Source: Larix kaempferi
Taxonomy: Eukaryota; Streptophyta; Pinopsida; Pinales; Pinaceae
NCBI GenBank assembly: GCA_027924585.1
Contig: BSBM01001719.1
Coordinates: 13,473,001-13,537,000 of the forward strand
Direction of reading: 5' to 3'
DNA length: 64,000 nucleotides
The translations under genes were made by a program, and so were the position numbers. Below, piece after piece: positions 40,458-50,542 of the stretch (position 1 is the first letter of the stretch; every line of letters starts with the position of its first letter). The notes under the pieces were generated by a model, which saw nothing but the letters and a program-made list of their open reading frames with translations, was not told the origin of the DNA and ran no database searches.

Positions 40458-41511
40458 TGTTGTGGGGAAAAATGCACCTATAGTTCAGGGGAGAAACTAC
40501 CAACTTACGGTGATAAAGATAGACTTACAAGAATTCTGCAAGTACAATAAATAAATGAAGAGATTAGGGTTTAGAAATGTAGGCACCTTATTCAGAAGGT
40601 TGATCCTAGCTTTGCCTCTCTCACTCTTCAATGCTATTCACTGTTGCAATGCCCAGACCTGCAAAACAACTTGATACCTTTCTCAAATACATTTGACTAC
40701 ATATATAATATTGATATCCATAATATGAAGAGACATCAAACTATAATCAAACAGTAATCAAATCTGATACACATTAATAGGTCATATTTGGAAAGAGAAG
40801 AACGTCTGATCTTTATTAATGAATGAAAGAAAGTACATAAATTTATACCTTCCTTCAAGATTGGCACTTCACGAAACCTAGATTCAAGGTCTCTTGCTTC
40901 TGTTCTCCAAAGATCCCAGCCTCTAAGCAATTGTACTAGGGTTTACCAAAACTGAAGCACAAGAGAGGGGGATGAGGGTCTCCATTCCTCCAGCATAACT
41001 TTGTAATTGGGCTTGGTCCCCTCACATGACCCTTCTACCCTCTTTATATAGTCAGTGAGGAAGAGGAAAAGAAGTTACAACCACTCAAGAGGTTTCCAAA
41101 CCAACTTAACTTACTCAAATTTTGAGATTTTGACCAAAACAGGTGTGTACTCTACTCTATAGTAGACAAAGTCGCGTACACATGGCAATGGGCGCTACTT
41201 TGAATGAGGTAAAGTCGTGTACACACGCTACTATTATAACAGTGGAGTCGCGCTCATGTTGAAAAATGGCCAAAAACAGGCTTTTCTGCTCATTTTCAGG
41301 AGATGGTTTGGTCTGGAAAAATGTTCCTAAGGGTCATATACATCAATGGGTCAAGAATGAGGTAATTTCAACCATTTTTAGTGTCCCAAATGACTCCTCC
41401 ATCCACAAATGTCCTGTTGTGTGACTGAACTTGTTCTCAAGAAGTGTCGTCATGCGACCAAGGGAAGCAAGTGTCGTCACGGACGGAGAGGTGTCATTTC
41501 AAGCTATAACA
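40458..41511 (-). repeat. Tat-4 3' LTR
   Basis: 1054 bases, TGTTGTGGGG ... GCTATAACA on the plus strand. It is a different LTR family from the other Tat elements. The TATA box on the minus strand is TATATAAA at 41043-41050. The first 38 bases recur at 48616-48654. Confidence 0.82.
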
Positions 41512-41526
41512 GATGCCCCCTAATGT
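41512..41526 (-). promoter_or_regulatory. Tat-4 polypurine tract
   Basis: Minus strand ACATTAGGGGGCATC, identical to that of Tat-1. Confidence 0.85.
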
Positions 41527-43629
41527 ATGAGGTCAGAGGGAATACGGGAAACGATGGCCGAAATACATTTTAAATAATAAAGAGTTGAATCGTGGAGGAA
41601 CGGAGAAACCAAGAATCATAGGCTCAAATGAATTACCTGAAAGCAAAGGCAATGTCAGACAAACTCATCCTTGGGGTAACTGTCCATGTTCAAATGGTGG
41701 AACATGACCTCCAAGAGGATACAAAAATGATCCAAATACTGATGCATATATCATAGCCACTAAAATACAAGCGTGGATCCATGAAGAACATAAGTGTAAA
41801 CATAGCCACATAAATACCAGGTGGATCTATCTCAAAACTGGAGAACATAGCCATAGAGAACAAGCTGGATCTATGTCTCATCAAGAGCCCAAAAAGAGTG
41901 TGGCTCAGTCTTGTGCAACTTGGGCGATAACATAAATGAGGTGATGCTATCAAGGATCCCAAGGTCTTCATCCAAAAACAACCCAAGGTACAAACCTATC
42001 CATGTGAATAAATGAGTTGATGTCGAACATGGGAGGTATCGTTTGATTACCGGTCATTGATGTATACCGTTAACAAACGCGAGGGTGTCCACCAATAATG
42101 AAAATGGAACCCAAGGTACCTAGTACATTCAAACAAGTGCGAATAAGTGGTCTTGCCGTCGAACACTTGAAGAATCCATCGGATAGGAGACATTGATGTA
42201 TTCCCATCTATCCAATAGCGAGGGAAACTGCCACTAATGACTGCAATCCCCAAGGTACTAACCGAAACTCTAAACTTCATTCCCAGAGCACAATGAGCTG
42301 AAGTCGATGGGAAGAAGTCTGTTGGAAGGGAGGCCTTAATGCATCCTCCATCATCCAACACGAGGAACACACAACAGGTATGAGCTGATTTGGAGTAGGA
42401 CTGAACACATGATGAAACATACTGACACCAAGGAATGGCCAACACATGAGGTCAAGGAAACTGCAGAATGGCCGACACAGGTTATATCCTTGAACAGTGA
42501 GCACGACACAAGAGTGACTTAGGCAGCTTTTAACACAAAGAGACCATGATACAAATCTGCAATGTAGGAGACATTAACAGATTCTCCAAATGATTGGAAG
42601 ACTAACCAAACGGAGGAGTAGGAACTCTGAGATCAGGTTTACCCTAAAGGCCAACGCTAGAACCCAACTTGTTTGAGAGACTCAAAACAAGTGCTTTGTT
42701 CAAGGAGATAGTTGACTTGCTGCCATCATATTGAAAGATATTTTGACATTCTTCCCTTCCCTTTCCTTTTTCATTTTTTAACGAGCTCGACAAAGAACTA
42801 AAGCATGCTCGACGGTATTTTCATATTTAAGGAGTCTGAAAAACCTAGAAGAAAACTCCATACACCTATCCGTGGATTTTATATCGAGCCCGGATTGGTC
42901 TGTGCTCGACGGTGTTTTCTTGCTTATAGAGTTGAAAAACTTAAACAGTCCTCTATACACCTATCTCGTGGATTTCACATCGAGCCCGAGTAGGTGAATG
43001 CTCGCTTGGTGTTTTCACATTTCGAGAGTCTGAAAACCCTAAAGATGACTCCAAAGGTCCTTTTTCGTAAAGTTAGTCTCCTTCCCCGAAAAAGTGTAAA
43101 ATGATGGAAGAAGAACTCTTCTAGCACATAAAAGAGTATACCTAGAGTATACCTTTTCCGTAAATTATCCACCAAGGCCTGGAAAAGGGGTAATTCTATA
43201 CCTAAGTGGATGTCGGTTCAGTTATTTTAACGAGCCCGAAAAGACAACTATGCTCGGCAAACTTTTCCTATTTAAGGAGTCTGAAAAGGGCTTAAAAGAA
43301 CTCCATAGGGATCTTTTCCATAAAGGTTTAACGAGTCTGGAAAAGTAAACTCATGACCTCCTTACTGTTTTTAACGAGCTCAAAGGAGATAGGAAAATGC
43401 TCATAACTTCCTTACTGTTTTTAACGAGCTCGAAGGGAAGGTGAAAGAAATGCTCGTACCCTCCTTACTGTTTTTAACGAGCTCGAAGGAAAGGTGGAAG
43501 AAATGCTCATAACCTACTTACTGTTTTTAACGAGCTCGAAGTAAAAGAAGAATGCTCGAAACCTACTTACTGTTTTTAACGAGCTCGAAGTAAAGGTAGA
43601 AGAATGCTCGATTTGGGAGGAAACGAGTG
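41527..43629 (-). other. Tat-4 3' region
   Basis: No gene. Blocks shared with Tat-1, Tat-2 and Tat-3 (for example TGTATACCGTTAACAAACGCG near 42060). From about 42780 it is increasingly repetitive, ending in the tandem array at 43371-43615. Confidence 0.65.
43371..43615. repeat. Tandem repeat, five units of 49-53 bases, after the Tat-4 hydrophobic ORF
   Basis: Units begin with TTAACGAGCTCGAA at 43371, 43421, 43474, 43527 and 43576. Each continues with an A/G-rich part, AATGCTC and CCTACTTACTGTTT. Older, more diverged units can be seen back to about 42960. This is a directly readable array, not CRISPR: units touch and have no spacers. Confidence 0.85.
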
Positions 43630-44772
43630 TCAAGGACATGCAAAACTAGCTCCAAGCGCATGGAACAAAGCTATGCCTAATGCAAGGAACATGAGCAAGA
43701 TAAGTACACTCAGGGTGTGTCTCCTCCAGGTAAAAGATGTCAAATTGTGAGGGCAAAATGATACAAGGCTTAGCGGAAACGAGATCAGAGATGGAGGCTT
43801 ATACAACGGGCTAAAAGCGTGGAAGTCGGCTTCTGGCTCATTAGCGCAAGCAGGATCATAATAAATGCATATGCAATTTGAACACAAAGATGGGAGCCTT
43901 ATCAGGGATGGCCAGAAATAGATGAGGAAGAAAGATATGAGGCTTCTTCTCAAAGTCATGGTAAATCTAAAAAGGCTCCCGAACCTATGAGGAAAACTCA
44001 GCATGGGCACCAGAATGGCATAAGGGTGCTGACTAGGGTGACCCATGTTAGGTAGGCTCTGCTGTCGGACTGGTGCACGATGCATAAAGAAATGGCTAAC
44101 ACACCAATATCCAACAGGTTCGACCCTATGGCGAATTCGGATGGCAAAAGGTTCAAATGCAACATAACAGCAGGGAAGCCTAAACCTATATGCAAGGTTC
44201 TGAATATACCTGACATGGTCGCACAAGGTGTCGAAAAGGACCAATAAGCAAGTATACATCCAGCTAAGAATCTTGTCTCCAAGAAACATCAGTACCAAGA
44301 TCATATCTAAAACATATGTAAAGAAAGACCCGATACAGGTCACTGTGGTAGAAATACTTTCAACTTCACTATAGTCAACAATAGGCATAAACAAGGCAGA
44401 GTTTTCGAATGAAGACTCTGTGGTACCCAAGCCCGAGGACTTATAATCAACAAGATCAAATTCAGGATGAAGATCAAAGTTGAAGGACATGATGGAATCT
44501 GCAGGAACAAATTCATCATCACGGGAGTTGAAAATTCTAGAAGCATAATCAAACTCAGCAGGAACACCGATTTGCGGATCTATAGGAGAGTCCAAAGACT
44601 CAACAGTAGGAATATCAGACTTTAAGGTCAAACCGGGGCTGGACATAACTGCGACTGGATAAACATCCAAATGAATGGCAGACTGTACTATGGACTCTAG
44701 GAAAACTTCATCAAAAAGAAGTATATCATCCCAGATAGAACACATATCTAAACATTCAGATGGAGGTGTCAC
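43630..44772 (-). CDS. Tat-4 hydrophobic protein, continuing the protease frame
   Basis: 380 codons, in the same frame as protease and separated from it only by a TAG at 44791-44793. The N-terminal half is acidic and shares SAIH.D, GLTLKS, ESLDSPIDPQIG, FNSRDDEF and SEVE with the end of the Tat-3 ORF. Residues 143-165 form a hydrophobic segment (FFTYVLDMILVLMFL), followed by WMYTCLLVLFDTLC and HVRYIQNLAYRFRLPC. A 115-residue middle part absent from Tat-3 has further hydrophobic patches and clustered Cys (SLCSNCICIYYDPACANE). The C-terminus is LSVLILLMFLALGIALFHAL, ending ACP-stop as in Tat-3. I do not recognise a known family. An env-like membrane protein is one option, non-functional read-through another. 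Confidence 0.65.
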   Translation of the reverse strand: MTPPSECLDMCSIWDDILLFDEVFLESIVQSAIHLDVYPVAVMSSPGLTLKSDIPTVESLDSPIDPQIGVPAEFDYASRIFNSRDDEFVPADSIMSFNFDLHPEFDLVDYKSSGLGTTESSFENSALFMPIVDYSEVESISTTVTCIGSFFTYVLDMILVLMFLGDKILSWMYTCLLVLFDTLCDHVRYIQNLAYRFRLPCCYVAFEPFAIRIRHRVEPVGYWCVSHFFMHRAPVRQQSLPNMGHPSQHPYAILVPMLSFPHRFGSLFRFTMTLRRSLISFFLIYFWPSLIRLPSLCSNCICIYYDPACANEPEADFHAFSPLYKPPSLISFPLSLVSFCPHNLTSFTWRRHTLSVLILLMFLALGIALFHALGASFACP

Positions 44773-44790
44773 TTGGTCAAAAGCTGGGAC

Positions 44791-45588
44791 CTAGTCCCGA
44801 GAAGGTAAGCATGAATTCGGAGACTTCTTCTTAGTAGAATTTGAACTCAAGGAACAATATGCCACATAAGGCTCATGTGACATAGTAGTGCCTAATGACG
44901 AGGGATCAGACTGGTCTTCAGTTGGGTAATAAGGAGGATCAACGAATGCAAGCTGGTCGATGGTGACAATGTTTTCATTATGAGGGAAATGCATCACACA
45001 AAAAAGCGTAGACACCACAACATGCATAGCATAAATGTAATCACGCCCAAGGATCATATCAAAGTTCACAGGGTCCTTTAGAACCATAAAATAAACTAAG
45101 ACTGTTTTCCCACCCAAGGTAACAGGTGCCTGACGGAGGAATCCGATCGTTTCACTAGGTCTTCTATCGAAGGTCAACGGCCAATTAACAGCTGGAATAA
45201 CATTAGGGAAACCCAAATCTCTCCAAGCATAAGCGGATAAGATACTAACAGAAGCACCTTCATCAACAATACATCGATCAACCGTATGGTTCCCGATATC
45301 AACCTTTATCTGAAAAGGTGTCGAAGAAGGAAGACGAGGCTCGGCTAGACTATTCCAATCAAAGGAAACAATCCTAGGGCTTGGTAGGGGTTCACATGGC
45401 ACAGATGAAGTGCCCCCTTTTTCAGGAATATCCAAACTGGTAATGCAGAAGACTTTAGCAGTAGGTGCATCAATCTCTGAAGGACTGATGGGATCGGTCG
45501 AAGATTGCATTGATTCGATCACTTCACTCTCCGAAGGAAGAGTGGGGTCGACCAAAGATTGCATTGGTTCAACCACTTTATCAACCAA
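44791..45588 (-). CDS. Tat-4 aspartic protease
   Basis: 265 codons. The N-terminus repeats a motif (EPMQSLVDPTLPSESE, then ESMQSSTDPISPSEID). The protease has CIVDEGASVSILSAYAWRDL with catalytic Asp and intact DEGA, and FDMILGRDYIYAM as second conserved block, then IVTIDQLAF. It is more diverged from the other copies than they are from each other, in line with its different LTR family. It is joined in frame to gag upstream (TAG at 45601-45603) and to the hydrophobic ORF downstream (TAG at 44791-44793). Either stop could be suppressed or be a decay mutation. Confidence 0.8.
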   Translation of the reverse strand: MVDKVVEPMQSLVDPTLPSESEVIESMQSSTDPISPSEIDAPTAKVFCITSLDIPEKGGTSSVPCEPLPSPRIVSFDWNSLAEPRLPSSTPFQIKVDIGNHTVDRCIVDEGASVSILSAYAWRDLGFPNVIPAVNWPLTFDRRPSETIGFLRQAPVTLGGKTVLVYFMVLKDPVNFDMILGRDYIYAMHVVVSTLFCVMHFPHNENIVTIDQLAFVDPPYYPTEDQSDPSSLGTTMSHEPYVAYCSLSSNSTKKKSPNSCLPSRD

Positions 45589-45600
45589 AGGTTGATCTGA

Positions 45601-46593
45601 CTATAGGGAATCTATAGACAACTCAGGAACAGAGGTTCCTTCAGACATGGACCACACTCTTCTTGCCTCTGGAATGGCAGGGCATCGGTGAGTAAGGTGA
45701 TCTCCCTTACAAAGTTTACAAGGGAACTTTGATTTCCGTCCTATAGGTTTAGACTCCTTTACAATGTCAGTACTCTCAGCATGACTAGCTTTGGCTGACA
45801 ACTTGCCCCCAGCATGATTCACAGAGGCTGGTTGCTCAGAAGCAGAAGACTTTTGAACTAAGGACCACACTTTTTGCACTTCTGGAAGTACAGGGCACAA
45901 GTAAGTAAGGTGATCTCCCTCGCAAAACTTACAAGGGAACTTAAGCTTCTGTTTGTTGGGTTTGTCGACAATGTCAACTCCCTCAGCATGACTTGCAGTG
46001 GCTGATCTGGTGTCTCCAGTATGACTCACAGGAACTGGTGACTTGTCATTAATATGACTAGCAGTGATCAATGACGTGTCCTCAACATGACTGACAGTGG
46101 TTGAAGACAAACTTTCAGTGTGATTTTCAGTGACTAAAATTTTTCTCCCAGCATGACCTCCAGAGGCTGGGTAGGTGCCCCCTGCATGACTTACAGAGGC
46201 AGGGTGCTTTCCCCCAGCATGACTTATAGAGGCTGGGTTGCTGCCCCCTTGTTTTGGCATCTTCTTTCTATTCTTCCCCTGTCTATTCCTTTTAGACTGC
46301 TGGCTACTAGTATTGCTACTTTCGCCACATGAGGTAGAAGGAGGAGGAGAAGATGTTACTGGCAAAGAAGGCCTAGCGTTCTGATGCTCTTGATTTGAGG
46401 TGCTCACAAAAGGAGCGTCAGGAGCATGCAAGGCATTCGGAGTGAAAAACAACCAAACCGGCAGCCCAATAGTGAATCCAAGAAGATTCAGAGTAGCCAT
46501 TAAGGGAGCACCAATGTTTCCAATGGATGGAACAGCACAAGGATCCCCCAGAACAAGGGTACCTTGATTGGCACTCGTCGGAATGCTAGACAT
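45601..46593 (-). CDS. Tat-4 gag, capsid-less, with two zinc knuckles and SHAGG repeats
   Basis: 330 codons from ATG 46591-46593. The start (ATLNLLGFTIGLP) matches the stretch just before capsid in other copies (ARLNLPNLPKL), but the capsid domain is gone and the text jumps to SPPPSTSCGESSN and a Lys/Arg-rich tract (SKRNRQGKNRKKMPKQGG). Next come about eight imperfect peptide units of 12-17 residues with a SHAGG/SHTGD/SHVED core. The knuckle CKFCEGDHLTYLC is followed by more SHAGG-type units and a second knuckle CKLCKGDHLTHRC. The second half is a duplication of FPCK...CPxxPEvxxVWS. A protein that keeps RNA binding but not particle assembly could depend on another element's Gag. Confidence 0.82.
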   Translation of the reverse strand: MSSIPTSANQGTLVLGDPCAVPSIGNIGAPLMATLNLLGFTIGLPVWLFFTPNALHAPDAPFVSTSNQEHQNARPSLPVTSSPPPSTSCGESSNTSSQQSKRNRQGKNRKKMPKQGGSNPASISHAGGKHPASVSHAGGTYPASGGHAGRKILVTENHTESLSSTTVSHVEDTSLITASHINDKSPVPVSHTGDTRSATASHAEGVDIVDKPNKQKLKFPCKFCEGDHLTYLCPVLPEVQKVWSLVQKSSASEQPASVNHAGGKLSAKASHAESTDIVKESKPIGRKSKFPCKLCKGDHLTHRCPAIPEARRVWSMSEGTSVPELSIDSL

Positions 46594-48594
46594 AGTTTCC
46601 TGCTCAAATGAACAAGAAGTTCTCTAAGGCAAACTAAAACAAGTAGCACAAAGAGCACACCACTAAAAAAGGTCCTAAGTAAATCAAACCAGGAAAACAG
46701 ATGCCTTTCGGAGAAGAGTCTGGGATGATGAGGGCCCAGAACAGATCAACGAAGGAAGAAAGACAGTTACCCGGGGTCCACAATACAATGACTAAGGGTG
46801 CAAGCGGTGGAATCACCCAACCACCCTCCCAAAGACCTGCAAGGGATTTCCTCCCACGTCTGTCTTAGGTATAGCAGATATACCCTCTGCTGTCACCTGT
46901 GTATGAACCTAGAGTCTGATACTATGGATACCACAACACCGAAAACTCCTGGGGGAACAGTCACCGGTCGAATCAGAAAGCGTGGGCAGGGTAGCTAAGC
47001 CCGAAACTCGAAAGAGTCCCCAATACGCAATCTGATCCTGGCGTATGCTCGAACAGCAAGTAGGAGGAGTATTCCCACAAACTGATCTCGCAATGACCTA
47101 CTGCATAGATCCCAGGCAAATTTTGAGTGAGGTGGGTTTACCTATGATAGTCTCACTACGATTTTTGCGCAATGTGTGATCTTGGGTGGTTTAAGGTGAT
47201 TTAAACCCAAGACCCTAACCAAAACTAGTTGGTGTAGTGTAACCTAGAAAAGAAAATGTTGCTAGTTCATTTTATTAGGGTTCATTTTAAAGGTTACTTG
47301 ATTACTCAGAAAGGTAGTGGGTGTGTGAGAGTGATTATAGTAGAGATAGAGTACTGAAAATGAAAAATAATTTTTTTTCTTTTCAATGCAAGTCTTAAAA
47401 TTCTGATCTAGAATGCATGTGCAAATGCAGTTTTTAATATTTCGAATGCAAAAAAGGTAAAAATAAAGAAAAATAAACTCAAAACCTAAGAATGCAGCTA
47501 CTCAAGCAACTAGGTATGCAAAAGAAAACTTGTTCTTTTTTATGCAAAGCACTCTAAAATCTTTTAAACCACTTGCAAGGTACTCTATTTAGAAAATGAA
47601 TCAAAATTCTTTATGCTTTCAAAGGTAAGAAACAAAACTTAAACTAACCTATTATCAAAGCAAAGCAAAGAAACTTTCAAGTTCTCTTTATGAAACAGTA
47701 AAAGCTACCAAATATGACTTTCAAATTCTTATTGATGTAAGCATGCCAAACATTGGGAAAAGAGTACAAAAAATGCTTTTAGACCCAAACGAAGCAAATG
47801 ACCTACTAAGAAGTATGATTTGGTAAAGTCAGGTCTATACATAAACAATGCAAACAAGGTCTTGAACAACAGCCAAAACACTTGAGCTTTCACTACAAAA
47901 GAAAAACTAAAAGCATAAGGGAGGATAAGAAACCAACCTAAAAGAGAAAATTCACTCAAATAGATACAAACAGGGTCAAGAAGACTCAAAAGGTTTCAAA
48001 TCCAGTGGAAAATGAGGCAAGCAAGTTCAGTCAGACTCAAATTAGGGTACAAAACACCAAACGGGTCCACAACCCCCCAACTTAGGTCAACAAACCCCAA
48101 AACTTTCCAAACAAGCCCAAATTGATCAAAAGAGGTTCAAATCATGAATGTAAGATCAGTACAAGGATGGGAGACCACTTACAGGGGTTTAACTCAGACC
48201 TAGGGTCATCAGGGACCCCAAACAATGCAGCCACAGCCCCCAGATTTGGGTCCACAACCCAAAAACTCAAAAAATCAAACCCAGATTTTGAGCGCTACTG
48301 TGTATGAAGGAAACTAGCGCTCATAGCAGTATGGGCGCTACTGTGCAAAGGAAAAGTAGCGTATGGGCGCTACTGTGTGGTACAAACAGTAGCGTACAAG
48401 AAAAAAAAGTCTAAAAAAATGGGGTTAAAACCCCCAAACTGGGTCCACAAAGGTTTGCAATGGCTGGGAAGGGTCTGTAAAAAGCCCAGGAGGGTCAAAC
48501 AGAGCCTACTAACTGATCCTAATCAAGAAAATGAACAAAGAACATCAAACAAGACTGAAGAAATGACCTTGGATACCCCTAAGCAGTTAGGCTT
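46594..48594 (-). other. Tat-4 5' leader
   Basis: Partly conserved with Tat-1 and Tat-3 leaders (AGGGTAGCTAAGCCCGAAAC near 46987). It is A-rich with many short As and no conserved frame. Around 48280-48400 the sequence GGCGCTACTGTG recurs about every 30-45 bases. Confidence 0.55.
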
Positions 48595-48612
48595 TCCCCA
48601 GTGGAGTCGCCA
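48595..48612 (-). promoter_or_regulatory. Tat-4 primer-binding site
   Basis: Minus strand TGGCGACTCCACTGGGGA, one mismatch from the shared type, three bases from the LTR stub. Confidence 0.85.
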
Positions 48613-48615
48613 TTC

Positions 48616-48654
48616 TGTTGTGGGGAAAAATGCACCTATAGTTCAGGGGAGAAA
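48616..48654 (-). repeat. Tat-4 5' LTR stub
   Basis: Only 38-39 bases match the beginning of 40458-41511 (TGTTGTGGGGAAAAATGCAC...), then the sequence becomes Tat-2 3' region. The rest of the LTR, with its promoter, is deleted. Confidence 0.8.
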
Positions 48655-49230
48655 TGCTACCTCGCTTTTGACATGAGTTTACATCTTTAGCTCTTGATCG
48701 AAAGATCTCGTCGAGTGTTCGACCTCAACTCATTAATTCACGCTCGATGGTATGTACTATGATACCTTGGGAATCATTGGCATCAATGGTGATTTACCTC
48801 ACGCTTGTTAACGGTATACATCAATGACCGTTAATCAAGTGGTTTCTACCATGTTCACCTCCAAGACATTGTAATCACATGGATATGTTCGTATCACTGT
48901 GGGTTCAACTTGAAGACCCTGGTTTGTTCTCACATTTCACCCAGGTTGCGATGGAGATTGTTCGAGTTATATTACATGGATCCACTTTGTATTGGTCGTG
49001 GTTGTGTTATCATCTCATCATGGATCTATGATTGTGTCCAGTAGCCATGATTGTGTTCAGTCAGTCTTTACTACCATGGATCTGCAATGTATTGTTTGGT
49101 ATCCATGTTGTGAGTCGTGTGAGACTTGTATCTCAGAGTCAATTATACTACAACAACACCTTCCAACCAACAAGTCCTTGCCATCTATCTTTCAAAGCAT
49201 ATCACCTGTTTTAGTTTACCCGCTTCATGC
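48655..49230 (+). other. Tat-2 3' region, second part
   Basis: Aligns to Tat-3 about 33130-33330 and on (GTTAACGGTATACATCAATG). It is the continuation of 40457 after Tat-4. No gene. Confidence 0.65.
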
Positions 49231-49244
49231 TTTGGGGGGCATTC
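49231..49244 (+). promoter_or_regulatory. Tat-2 polypurine tract
   Basis: TTTGGGGGGCATTC directly before the 3' LTR. It has a six-G run and a CATTC end, a variant of the CATC end in the other families. Confidence 0.8.
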
Positions 49245-50233
49245 TGTAACACCTAAATCTCGTCATCATGAGTCCTATGTTAACTCAATTCCTTGATCCC
49301 TGAAGTCTCCCTGACTAGAAAGTCAACTAGAGCAAGTTGTTGACCTTTTCCCACAAGTTCTAGTTATCTCAGCGCATTTTTCCTTCTAGCAGGAAGCGCC
49401 TGACTAGGCCCGGTGCAGATGGACATCTGGCAGCCTGCGTCGGTGGCTCAGGTTGCCTTCATTCAACCTTCGCTTGCCCCTTCCTAGTGCCAATTTTCCT
49501 CATACAGCATGTGCATGAGTTGGTTTAAATGGATAAATGAAGCCTTTGAGCGACTTCTCAAAGCATGATGAGGTGGATGGTCATCCCTAACTTATAGGTG
49601 AGCTATCCTTCGGTTCCCTAACCTCATGGAATGATCCCTTAACCTTATCCCTATAATATTCAACCCACTCTATCCACTTGGTCTTATAAATATGAAGCTC
49701 CTCTCCATTCCAAAGGGAGGAAAGTATATAGTACTCTCATGCTGGTGAAATTATCTTAGGTGACTCTCACTCATCCTTGAGAGACTTACTTCATCTTTGG
49801 AGGCTTGGCTTGGTTTGTCTTGTTGGAAGGAATGTTGCGATGTTAAGGCATAGGTTGTAACGTTCTCTTCTTTTTTACTCTCCTTTTATATAGTTAATTC
49901 AATCTCTTCCCATATATATCATCGTGTTGTTGATTTGTAGAGTTTACTTCCTTATCTATTAGCTTAGATCAATCATTTGTGATATATGCTTTTACTATTT
50001 GGTCGTTTCCACTTGTTCAACAAGAATTTACAGTTGCAGATCTGAAGGTGATGGAGCATTGGATCAAACAAAGAGAAAGAGGACTTGCAAATCTCAAGTA
50101 AGAGATCCATTTATCTATTTGCATTCCTATTGATCTAGGGAAGTTGGTTTTATTCTATGTTTATTTGTTCTAGATCTACTTGGACTAGGGAGATATATCC
50201 TTTAAGTCCGCTTAGGTAGATTTTCCGAAAACA
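49245..50233 (+). repeat. Tat-2 3' LTR
   Basis: 989 bases, TGTAACACC ... CGAAAACA, TATAAATA at 49685-49692. Direct copy of 16908-17896, followed by agggt as target-site duplication. Confidence 0.88.
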
Positions 50234-50238
50234 AGGGT
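50234..50238. repeat. Tat-2 target-site duplication, right copy
   Basis: agggt against aggtt at 16903-16907. Confidence 0.65.
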
Positions 50239-50542
50239 CTAATAATAGTATTTGATTGGGTCTCTCATACCCTTATCCATACTACATGAATACCCAGGTA
50301 CTAGACACTAATCTTCCCAAATGTTGTGCTTGTTTTACTATAACATCAAGATAGTCGAAAGGATTTTAAAAAAATGGTTTTAGGTGTCCTATTGAACTTT
50401 CGATATACCCAAGGGTATGTGGAAGTGAAATTCCATATACATGTGTTTTTTGATGTGGTACTACTTGAAGGGGTTCCAACAAGGGTTACAAGGGTGTTCA
50501 CCCATAGATTTACCCACTAAATGACATATCATTCTAAGAGAA

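Larger units (their letters stand above)
40458..48654 (-). mobile_element. Tat-4: non-autonomous Tat element nested in Tat-2 3' region
   Basis: Minus strand. Left LTR 40458-41511, a polypurine tract beside it, primer site at 48595-48612 and a stub of the other LTR (48616-48654). It encodes gag, protease and the hydrophobic protein in one reading frame (46593 down to 43630, 988 codons) interrupted only by two TAG codons. There is no RT, RNase H or integrase, and gag lacks capsid. The upstream U3 promoter part of its 5' LTR has been lost by a deletion into Tat-2, so no target-site duplication is visible. Confidence 0.85.
16908..50233 (+). mobile_element. Tat-2: autonomous-type Tat element opened by two nested insertions
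   Basis: The LTRs at 16908-17896 and 49245-50233 are direct copies of equal length (about 989 bases). Between them, in order, lie primer site, long leader with minisatellite, gag, protease, RT (first part), the Tat-3 insertion, RT (rest), RNase H, integrase, archaeal RNase H, antisense gene, 3' region, the Tat-4 insertion, the end of the 3' region, a polypurine tract and the LTR. Without insertions it is about 15.3 kb, large as expected for Tat/Ogre elements. It is the most complete pol in the window, yet has many stops. Tat-5 is its sister copy. Confidence 0.88.

Noticed and set aside
43371-43615. Direct repeats as a CRISPR array
   Set aside because: Units are adjacent without spacers, imperfect, and lie in the 3' region of a plant retrotransposon.
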